A program made the translations under genes and the position numbers. From JALTID01 sp027004335 [NCBI: bacterium] (GTDB taxonomy: Bacteria > JALSQH01), in assembly GCA_027004335.1 (NCBI GenBank), contig JALTID010000059.1, positions 1 through 5,010 on the forward strand: DNA of 5,010 bases, in the 5' to 3' direction. The notes beneath the pieces were generated by a model. The model saw only the letters and a program-made list of their open reading frames with translations. It was not told where the DNA came from and did not search any database. Within the stretch, counting starts at the first letter, position 1, and every line of letters starts with the position of its first letter. This document shows, one piece after another, positions 1 to 5,010 of the stretch.

Positions 1-847
1 CATGGGAGCCATGCCTTTGGATGAAGCCCTCGCAGACAGATTCGGGTTTATTTTCTATTTTAATAATCCTCATGAAAAGTATCTCAAAGAAATTTTAATG
101 GTAAAAACAAAAGAGGATGCTCCACTTTTAAACAACGAAAATGAGATCTCCCCAGACATTGAATTTATGAAAGCGCTGGGATATTACAGGGTACAGTTAG
201 AAAGGAATCTTGAGGATTCTGAAGATCTGAGGGAGACGGTGCAATCAGCTGAGAGAGCATGGAAAACCTATATGCCCAAGAAATATATCAGCCCAAGAAG
301 ATGGAAAATAATTTACTACAACTTAGCAGGAATTAAGACAATAATGAGGAAATTAACACCAGAGCTGGTGAGCAACACAATTTTTTATTCTCTCCCCTTT
401 GCTGCTTATGATGAAGAGTTTCTTGAAAGATTACAGGAGGTAAAACATCTTCTAAGAAATATCATCGGTGGGAAAAAAAGGATCACCTTTTTCGGTAACC
501 TTCCCGGTGTCCACCAGAGATCCCCATTCAATATTGAAAATGAAAACGATCTTGAAGAATTTCTAAAAGAGCTAAAAGACCTTGGAGATAATTGGGAAGA
601 AATTGCAGAAGAAAGAGGATGGGTGTATATCATGATCCTTAAGTTTTTAATAACAGGATCCTATGATGAACACTCCAGAAACTCTCTCATTAATTTTGCG
701 AGATACTTCGGAAACAACTTACCCACCTCTCTCTGGGGAATTGCCTTCATAGCACAGAAGGCATTAACAAAAAGCAGGTCAAGACTGGACGAGGATCATG
801 TGTTAAGAACATATATTAAAACATTTCTAAGGAGGCGAATGCCATGA
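1..847 (+). CDS. MoxR-type AAA+ ATPase, C-terminal part (5' truncated)
   Basis: The reading frame is open from the left edge, so the Met codons at positions 2 and 11 are internal and the true start lies upstream. Visible residues 5-14 (PLDEALADRF) match the segment after sensor 1 in MoxR-family AAA+ ATPases; Arg13 is the likely arginine finger. A helical lid-like region follows, with SPRRW at 97-101 resembling the conserved S-x-R-x-W of the MoxR lid. Residues about 115-281 go beyond a usual MoxR lid and are charged and helical, with no motif I recognise. Walker A, Walker B and the sensor 1 Asn are not in the window, so ATPase activity is inferred from family membership. MoxR proteins use ATP to remodel or insert cofactors into partners, often through a VWA protein, and one lies two genes downstream. 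The gene overlaps the next by 4 bases (ATGA), implying translational coupling. The family call is fairly sure; the substrate is unknown. Confidence 0.82.
   Translation, partial: MGAMPLDEALADRFGFIFYFNNPHEKYLKEILMVKTKEDAPLLNNENEISPDIEFMKALGYYRVQLERNLEDSEDLRETVQSAERAWKTYMPKKYISPRRWKIIYYNLAGIKTIMRKLTPELVSNTIFYSLPFAAYDEEFLERLQEVKHLLRNIIGGKKRITFFGNLPGVHQRSPFNIENENDLEEFLKELKDLGDNWEEIAEERGWVYIMILKFLITGSYDEHSRNSLINFARYFGNNLPTSLWGIAFIAQKALTKSRSRLDEDHVLRTYIKTFLRRRMP
829..835 (+). promoter_or_regulatory. Strong ribosome binding site for the 844 start
   Basis: AAGGAGG lies 8 bases before the ATG at 844, inside the last codons of the ATPase gene. It is a near-perfect Shine-Dalgarno match at ideal spacing. 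It fixes the start of the second gene and shows that the ATGA overlap is a real gene junction. Confidence 0.85.
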
Positions 848-1932
848 AAATAATTGCCTACAAAGCCGAAGAAATTGAGAAGGGGATATATGCTTTTGTT
901 GAACAGGAAGAAGAGATGAATATTGATGAGATCATGTTCTTCAGGCCGATCATCAAGCATAGCTTTATTTATTCTCTGGAAATGGACCCATTTAACTTTA
1001 TAAAAAACTACTACAAAAATCTTTACAGAAAATTAGGGCTGGGCGAAATAAGTGACAGAATCCTCACTCTTGGATACGATTCTGAGATTACCATGGTAAA
1101 ATTTATCTCAAAAAACTTTCCCCAATTGCTCCCCTTTTTTGTCCAGTACTCTTCAGGTCATTCAGATGTATTCACTCTTCTTGACTCTCTTTTTAAATTT
1201 GCAGAAGACCAAAAGGTAAGAATCTCATTTCCACCACAACTTCTCAATCTTCCACTTCTTGCAGATATTCTGATACCCCCCTTCATAAAAATGGCATTCA
1301 AAAAAGACAAAGCAGATTTTGAACAGGACACATTCTATCAGCCCAGGAGATATATCTCTCATTATAGGAGGGGAAAACATAGGCCACCGCAACCCCCTGC
1401 GCAGAGGAATTTCAACGGCAGCACGCTGCTTTCCTATACACCAAATTATGAAAATATTTCCTTCGCTGTAGGTAAGATAAACAGAAAGAAGAAGGAAGTT
1501 AAATTCATCACAAAAATTCCAGTGAGTAGAGATATATATGGAGCCGACGGGGAAAGCTTTTCGGAGAAATATATCTATTACAATGGCCACGACTATACTT
1601 TTTATTCCGACATTGGGGAGACCGGAGATAGGGATTTTAACTCAATTTTTCTGATAAATTTTATAATCCTGCCATTTTTCAACCTTCAAGCTGATTATGT
1701 AATTATGCCCAAGGAGGATGAAGAAACAGAAGAAGCAAAATGGCCCGGAGCACCATATATGATCTTTCCATGGTATGCCCCTGTAAAGAGGAAAGATGAT
1801 CAACCTGAAATTTTCTCATCTCACCTGCCCAAGTTTGCCAATCAGGATGTTTACTTCCCGGGTGAACAACTATCAATTGTCCCCATAAAAATCAGCAAGC
1901 CTCTCTTTTTCACAAAAATAGTTACTACCTGA
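844..1932 (+). CDS. Unknown protein between MoxR ATPase and metallopeptidase-VWA genes
   Basis: I do not recognise this 362-residue protein. The start at 844 is set by the strong AAGGAGG and the ATGA overlap. It has no signal peptide or clear membrane helix and no Cys, so it is probably cytoplasmic. The N-terminal part (about 1-160) looks mixed or helical, with several aromatic and hydrophobic stretches such as LLNLPLLADILIPPF near 133-147. A basic, Arg/Pro-rich stretch at about 168-190 (RRYISHYRRGKHRPPQPPAQ) looks like a flexible linker. The C-terminal part (about 193-362) has alternating hydrophobic/polar runs, suggesting beta structure, and an acidic patch EDEETEE at 291-297. No catalytic motif is evident. 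Its place between a MoxR ATPase and a VWA protein, with tight junctions on both sides, suggests a third subunit, adaptor or target of that pair. That role is inferred from position only. Base composition resembles its neighbours. Confidence 0.85.
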   Translation: MKIIAYKAEEIEKGIYAFVEQEEEMNIDEIMFFRPIIKHSFIYSLEMDPFNFIKNYYKNLYRKLGLGEISDRILTLGYDSEITMVKFISKNFPQLLPFFVQYSSGHSDVFTLLDSLFKFAEDQKVRISFPPQLLNLPLLADILIPPFIKMAFKKDKADFEQDTFYQPRRYISHYRRGKHRPPQPPAQRNFNGSTLLSYTPNYENISFAVGKINRKKKEVKFITKIPVSRDIYGADGESFSEKYIYYNGHDYTFYSDIGETGDRDFNSIFLINFIILPFFNLQADYVIMPKEDEETEEAKWPGAPYMIFPWYAPVKRKDDQPEIFSSHLPKFANQDVYFPGEQLSIVPIKISKPLFFTKIVTT

Positions 1933-1936
1933 GGAG
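1931..1936 (+). promoter_or_regulatory. Ribosome binding site for the 1941 start
   Basis: GAGGAG overlaps the TGA stop of the preceding gene and sits 4 bases before the ATG at 1941. The spacing is short but usable. A stop codon embedded in the next gene's binding site favours coupled translation of the second and third genes. Confidence 0.7.
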
Positions 1937-1940
1937 AAAA

Positions 1941-3287
1941 ATGAACAGACTTGATATTCAAAAGATACTTAACAAAGCAAAAAAAATCTCCAAAGAACTC
2001 TCCAGACTTATAGAGTATCTCTTATCAAATGTATCCTCCGTTGAACTCGTAGATGATGGAGTTATATCCACCGCCGCTATAATCATGGAGGAAGAACCCA
2101 GAATATTAATAGGAAAAAATTTCTGGAAGAAAAAGGTTAATAGTTACGAGGACGCTGTAACAGTTTTTGCCCATGAAGTTCTCCATCAAATGATCTATAC
2201 AGAAGAGAGAAATGAGCTGGATAACAGATTTAACAATTTTGTGCAGGACATGTGGATCAATGGTTTTCTATTTGCAAAATATGGGATTGGTAAGAAACTA
2301 TTCAGGAGATTATATGGTCACTCTTCACCTTTTTTCCTTCTGACACCCGCGGGGATCATAAAAGAGAAGGAATCAAAAGCAATCAGAGAATTGTTTCCCG
2401 AATCGGATTTGAAAAGGAAAAAAATTAAACAAATCTGGCTGGGAGTTTCTGAGAATAGATTTACACCACCTCAGCTAAAAAGGCACCTTCTGGAACTTTT
2501 CCCACCTCAATTCATACCCCCTTATTTTCTTCCAGTTCGCACCTTTATTAATCACACAAAATTTCAAAAAAACACCTGGATACCTCTGGAAGTTGGAAGA
2601 GGAAGCAGGGGATTTTCTGAAAATGGTGGTGAGTCTCTGGAGGAAGAAATATCAGAGGTTGATTATGTTTACCACATAAACCAGCTGGTAAAGATCATAT
2701 ATAACTATTTCTCTCCTTCCGGGCAGATCAAGCACAGGATGCTGGAGGAAGAAAATGTAAAGGGAGTCATCCCCAGAATAGGAAGAAGAGAAATTATCAC
2801 CATTTCTCAGGGTAAGACCCCGGTTTTCTTTGACAGTCATGAAATATTTAAAACCACAAGCTACAAATCAGCGGGGATCTGCATTGATGTCTCAGGAAGC
2901 ATGGATGAATTCTATCCCCCTCTCTACTCTCTTATGAAAAAACTATCCAGCTTTATTGAGCCGCCATACTATATTTTCTCAACAAAAATATATGAAACAA
3001 CTCTATCTGATCTAAAGAAAAAAATTATAAGAACCACACTGGGAACATCCATAGATATCGTAATTGAGGATGCAAGAAAAAAGAGGTTGAAAAATGTTGT
3101 CATCGTTACAGATACTCTCTGGCATTTATCCGATGAAAATTTAAAATGGGCTAAAAACAATCTCAATTTGATCCTGATCATCATGGATAACACTGGGCCC
3201 GAGGAATATTTTGAGCTGCCCGATAGAAGTGAAGTAATAAGATTAAAGAAAGCAGGAGCCAGTGTTATAAGATGGTTCATAGCTTAA
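1941..3287 (+). CDS. Putative metallopeptidase fused to VWA-like domain (DUF2201 / COG3864 type)
   Basis: The 448-residue protein has two recognisable parts. Residues about 5-170 form the putative metallopeptidase domain (DUF2201_N type). It contains HEVLH at 78-82, a zincin HExxH motif in which His78 and His82 would bind zinc and Glu79 would be catalytic. It is followed by N99-x3-D103-x3-N107, which resembles the family's downstream N-x-A-x-D-x-x-I-N signature; Asp103 could be the third ligand. A less conserved middle, about 170-300, includes a Gly/Glu-rich stretch at 219-237. The C-terminal VWA-like domain, about 305-448, carries the MIDAS motif D316-V-S318-G-S320, a GTS at 368-370 in place of the usual GGTD, and a TD at 390-391 after a hydrophobic strand. 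The metal site thus looks intact. No signal peptide is seen, so it should be cytoplasmic. Such proteins are commonly encoded beside MoxR ATPases, as here, and probably act as their partner. Whether it cleaves proteins is unproven. Confidence 0.88.
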   Translation: MNRLDIQKILNKAKKISKELSRLIEYLLSNVSSVELVDDGVISTAAIIMEEEPRILIGKNFWKKKVNSYEDAVTVFAHEVLHQMIYTEERNELDNRFNNFVQDMWINGFLFAKYGIGKKLFRRLYGHSSPFFLLTPAGIIKEKESKAIRELFPESDLKRKKIKQIWLGVSENRFTPPQLKRHLLELFPPQFIPPYFLPVRTFINHTKFQKNTWIPLEVGRGSRGFSENGGESLEEEISEVDYVYHINQLVKIIYNYFSPSGQIKHRMLEEENVKGVIPRIGRREIITISQGKTPVFFDSHEIFKTTSYKSAGICIDVSGSMDEFYPPLYSLMKKLSSFIEPPYYIFSTKIYETTLSDLKKKIIRTTLGTSIDIVIEDARKKRLKNVVIVTDTLWHLSDENLKWAKNNLNLILIIMDNTGPEEYFELPDRSEVIRLKKAGASVIRWFIA

Positions 3288-3301
3288 CTCAGTCTCTGCA
3301 C

Positions 3302-3331
3302 TTGAACCTTCTCCCAAATCCATGCTATTAT
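3302..3331 (+). promoter_or_regulatory. Sigma70-type promoter with extended -10
   Basis: TTGAAC (3302-3307) and TATTAT (3326-3331) are separated by 18 bases, and TG at 3323-3324 forms an extended -10 (TGCTATTAT). The -10 matches the consensus at 5 of 6 positions and the -35 at 4 of 6. Transcription would begin near 3338, giving a leader of about 15 bases before the ATG at 3353. It lies just after the VWA gene stop, so it probably starts a new transcription unit. Confidence 0.55.
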
Positions 3332-3342
3332 TTAACAACCTC

Positions 3343-3347
3343 GGAAG
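3343..3347 (+). promoter_or_regulatory. Modest ribosome binding site for the 3353 start
   Basis: GGAAG lies 5 bases before the ATG at 3353. It is a modest match, but with the promoter just upstream it supports 3353 over the earlier in-frame ATG at 3272. The nearest Shine-Dalgarno to 3272 (AGGAG at 3254-3258) is 13 bases away. Confidence 0.4.
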
Positions 3348-3352
3348 TAAAA

Positions 3353-3616
3353 ATGAATTATATAAAAGGTTCGCTGATTTCGGCCCTGCTTTTCCCACTG
3401 TTCATCTACAATTTACAGGGGGAAATTAACAAACCTCAACAGTTAGATGCGCAAAAACATATTAAGAAACTTGCTAAGAATTACATAGAGATCCTCAACA
3501 TAGACTACAATCCTGAAAAACTTCTTGAGACTGCTTCGCTTGCATTGGGAATAGTTCAAATAGTAAAGGACAAAAAAGAGGGTGTCCTTATAAAAGATTT
3601 CATGAAAAACATGTAA
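3353..3616 (+). CDS. Small hypothetical protein with hydrophobic N-terminus
   Basis: This 87-residue ORF is not recognised. It begins MNYIKGSLISALLFPLFIY: a short positively charged start and a hydrophobic stretch at about residues 7-20. That fits an uncleaved membrane anchor or a weak signal peptide with no lipobox Cys. The rest is a charged helical region (about 24-87). The frame is open back to 3272, inside the VWA gene, but those 27 extra residues look non-coding (Leu, Ser and His runs) and would overlap the upstream gene. The 3353 start has its own promoter and ribosome binding site. It may be the front part of a longer gene whose remainder appears in other frames at 3624-3910, in which case its stop at 3614-3616 is a frameshift artefact or mutation. 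It may also be a genuine small protein. Confidence 0.5.
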   Translation: MNYIKGSLISALLFPLFIYNLQGEINKPQQLDAQKHIKKLAKNYIEILNIDYNPEKLLETASLALGIVQIVKDKKEGVLIKDFMKNM

Positions 3617-3623
3617 AAACATA

Positions 3624-3910
3624 ATGATAGAAAGCGAGTATCAGATCGAGCAGTTCACTCTGAATGAGGAAACGGAAAAAGATGTTCTTGAGGAGATGCA
3701 TCGGATCTGATCCGTTATTTTGCCATTACCTCAAAGGAGATGGGCTGGGAAGGGTTACAGACACCCTTCATACCATATTTTGATCCAGCACCATTTAAGA
3801 AAGCAAATTTCCTGTTTTTCCCGAAAGATCTTGTAGTTGCACTTTTTCCCCTGAAAAACAATATAAGAATTGAAGAACCTGTAAAAAGTTTCTATTTTGA
3901 CTGGCGGTAA
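3624..3910 (+). pseudogene. Broken hypothetical gene, single-base frameshift near 3702-3706
   Basis: From ATG 3624 the frame reads 28 residues (MIESEYQIEQ..., ending EEMHRI) and stops at TGA 3708-3710. From 3704 a frame one base back reads on without interruption as DLIRYFAITSKEMGWEGLQ... to ...SFYFDWR and a TAA at 3908-3910. Restoring one G to the GG at 3703-3704 joins the parts as HRDLIRYF and gives a product of about 95 residues. The second part reads like real protein: aromatic/hydrophobic segments, a charged tail and no internal stop over 68 codons. I do not recognise the family. No Shine-Dalgarno precedes 3624, so this may be the tail of the gene beginning at 3353 with another indel in the A-rich stretch at 3605-3619. 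The break could be true decay or a sequencing/assembly error; the site is not a classic slippery heptamer, so programmed frameshifting is less likely. Confidence 0.5.
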
Positions 3911-3926
3911 GATTCCCCATAAAAAG

Positions 3927-3954
3927 TTGCATTACTGAAATTTGGGAATAGAAT
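3927..3954 (+). promoter_or_regulatory. Weak promoter upstream of the ureohydrolase gene
   Basis: TTGCAT (3927-3932) and TAGAAT (3949-3954) are spaced by 16 bases. The -10 is good (5 of 6) and the -35 poor (3 of 6). Transcription would start at about 3961-3963, almost on the ATG at 3963. A 6-base inverted repeat, ATTCCC (3912-3917) / GGGAAT (3944-3949), overlaps it and could be an operator, though it is short enough to be chance. Confidence 0.33.
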
Positions 3955-3962
3955 ATTGAAGT

Positions 3963-4829
3963 ATGAAAATAGGTGAATCTCCCTGTGATTTTCTTGGATT
4001 CCAGACGCCTTTTGAAGAAGCTGAATTTATAATACAACCCTTTCCCTATGAGTATACCACCACTTTTGGAAAGGGAACTGGAAACGGCCCGGAAAAAGTC
4101 CTTGAAGTTTCTGACTATCTTGAAATGTACGATGAAGAAAGCGGAACTGAGCCATATCTAAGGGGAATTCGCACAGCAACACCAATTGAACTACCTGAAA
4201 TCAAAGAGGAAAAAGATGTGGAGGAGGCGGGCAGGTTATTTCAAAAATATTTTGAAAATAAGAAAAAGCTACTCACCATAGGTGGTGAACATACAATTAC
4301 ATACCCCATATTTAAAGAAGCCTTAAAGTACTACCCAAAAACTGGTGTTCTCCACCTTGATGCCCATGGTGATCTCAGAGATGAGTATGAGGGTAGCAGA
4401 TACAACCATGCCTGTGTTATGAGGAGAGTTGCAGATACAGGTGTGAAAATGGTTTCAGCAGGGATAAGGGCTATTTCAGCAGAAGAGATGCAATTTATCA
4501 ACAGTAACAGCGACAGGATAAAACTATTTTTAGCTCATCATATATACGATAATACAGGATGGCTGGAAAAAGCCCTCTCCTTTCTTCCCGATGAGGTCTA
4601 TCTTACAATTGATGTGGATGTTTTTGACTCCTCGGTTATCAGGGCAACAGGAACTCCAGAACCTGGAGGGTTAAGCTGGTACTATATATTAAAATTGCTT
4701 AAGAATATCTTCCTCAGAAAAAATGTAATTGCTGTAGATATCGTGGAGATCTGCCCCGATCCGCCCTATGAAGTTTCTACCTATAGTGTAGCTAAACTGA
4801 TTTATAAAATTATCTCTTACTGGAAATGA
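3963..4829 (+). CDS. speB: Agmatinase-family ureohydrolase
   Basis: The 288-residue protein has the family's usual length and motif order. GGEH (107-110) gives metal ligand His110. DAHGDLRD (133-140) gives Asp133, His135 and Asp137. IDVD (216-219) gives Asp217 and Asp219, followed by TGTPEPGGLS (229-238). NH at 148-149 matches the conserved active-site His, and VEICP (261-265) the late conserved Glu. All six Mn ligands are present, so it should be active. The usual DP after the last ligands is DS here (Asp222-Ser223). Agmatinases hydrolyse agmatine to putrescine and urea in the cytoplasm, for polyamine synthesis from arginine. In some thermophiles relatives act instead on N1-aminopropylagmatine to give spermidine, and guanidinobutyrase-like activity is also possible; sequence alone does not decide. 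An in-frame TGA at 3957-3959 excludes an upstream start, and the N-terminal FLGFQTPFEEA fits the family, supporting 3963. No spaced Shine-Dalgarno is present. It overlaps the next ORF by ATGA. Confidence 0.88.
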   Translation: MKIGESPCDFLGFQTPFEEAEFIIQPFPYEYTTTFGKGTGNGPEKVLEVSDYLEMYDEESGTEPYLRGIRTATPIELPEIKEEKDVEEAGRLFQKYFENKKKLLTIGGEHTITYPIFKEALKYYPKTGVLHLDAHGDLRDEYEGSRYNHACVMRRVADTGVKMVSAGIRAISAEEMQFINSNSDRIKLFLAHHIYDNTGWLEKALSFLPDEVYLTIDVDVFDSSVIRATGTPEPGGLSWYYILKLLKNIFLRKNVIAVDIVEICPDPPYEVSTYSVAKLIYKIISYWK

Positions 4830-5010
4830 GTAAAATTAGAATCATCATTATCCTCTTAGCTATTGCACTGATTGCATACCATGACTATCTGCTTTTTTCC
4901 ACAAGGAAAACTGTTTCAATAACCCCTGCTAAATTTTCTCAGGAAAAATTTGGCAAAAAAATAAAACTTAAAGAGAGAGGAAAACCCTTCAGGTACTGGG
5001 AAGTTGTCAA
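4826..5010 (+). CDS. Membrane-anchored protein of unknown function (3' truncated)
   Basis: An ATG at 4826 overlaps the ureohydrolase stop (ATGA) and opens a frame that runs to the right edge, 61 complete codons without a stop. It starts MSKIRIIIILLAIALIAYHDYLLFS: two basic residues and then a strongly hydrophobic helix at about 5-18, typical of an N-terminal membrane anchor or uncleaved signal. The visible remainder (about 26-61) is basic and Lys-rich, and would lie outside the membrane. No family is recognisable from this fragment. The ribosome binding site is poor, so translation probably depends on coupling to the gene before it. The overlap suggests co-transcription, but a functional link to polyamine metabolism cannot be claimed. 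Confidence 0.7.
   Translation, partial: MSKIRIIIILLAIALIAYHDYLLFSTRKTVSITPAKFSQEKFGKKIKLKERGKPFRYWEVV

Noticed and set aside
406-633. Minus-strand ORF of 75 codons
   Set aside because: Lies wholly inside the MoxR gene on the opposite strand; Ser/Phe-rich composition typical of antisense to Glu/Lys-rich coding sequence.
1225-1590. Minus-strand ORF of 121 codons
   Set aside because: Antisense to the well-started second gene; no ribosome binding site or recognisable protein character.
2652-3280. Two minus-strand ORFs (2652-2840 and 2969-3280)
   Set aside because: Both are antisense to the VWA-domain gene, whose metal-site motifs prove the + strand reading.
3274-3308. Inverted repeat GGTTCA / TGAACC around the VWA gene stop, as a terminator
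   Set aside because: Only 6 base pairs with a 23-base loop and no T-run after it; likely chance.
3272-3352. Upstream start at 3272 for the small hypothetical protein
   Set aside because: It would overlap the VWA gene, add 27 residues of non-coding character, and has a Shine-Dalgarno 13 bases away; the 3353 start has a promoter and closer binding site.
3912-3949. Inverted repeat ATTCCC / GGGAAT as a terminator
   Set aside because: Six base pairs, a 26-base loop and no T-run; at most a weak operator candidate over the promoter.
3795-4037. Minus-strand ORF of 80 codons across the ureohydrolase start
   Set aside because: Overlaps the conserved N-terminus of the ureohydrolase and the broken + strand frame; no independent support.
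1-5010. CRISPR arrays, tRNA or rRNA genes, insertion sequences
   Set aside because: No regularly spaced direct repeats, no cloverleaf-like sequence, no transposase or terminal inverted repeats were seen on either strand.

Overview
The window looks like chromosomal DNA from an AT-rich bacterium, possibly a thermophile from a little-studied lineage. The evidence is indirect: proteins rich in Lys, Glu and Ile and nearly free of Cys, Arg codons mostly AGA/AGG, frequent ATA, tight gene packing and bacterial Shine-Dalgarno sites. Every supported gene is on the + strand. I cannot name the taxon from sequence alone.

Positions 1-3287 hold a tightly coupled three-gene unit. The first gene is the C-terminal part of a MoxR-type AAA+ ATPase, whose nucleotide-binding motifs lie upstream of the window. 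It overlaps by 4 bases (ATGA) a 362-residue protein I do not recognise. After an 8-base gap comes a 448-residue protein joining an HExxH putative metallopeptidase domain to a C-terminal von Willebrand factor A (VWA)-like domain with an intact DxSxS metal site (the DUF2201 / COG3864 type). MoxR ATPases and VWA proteins are known to work as pairs in which the ATPase remodels a target chosen by the VWA partner. The unknown middle protein is therefore most simply a third subunit or a dedicated target. This triad is the most interesting content of the window.

Positions 3288-3962 are messy. A good sigma70-type promoter with an extended -10 element precedes a small ORF (3353-3616) with a hydrophobic N-terminus. 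It is followed by an ORF broken by an apparent one-base deletion (3624-3910). The two pieces may be one decayed or mis-sequenced gene.

Positions 3963-4829 encode a ureohydrolase of the agmatinase family (speB-like) with all six expected Mn ligands. It has no proper ribosome binding site, and a weak -10 element sits just upstream, so its message may be leaderless. It overlaps by ATGA a membrane-anchored protein of unknown function (4826 onward) that runs off the right edge. The ureohydrolase belongs to arginine/agmatine-to-polyamine metabolism and shows no evident functional link to the ATPase/VWA unit.
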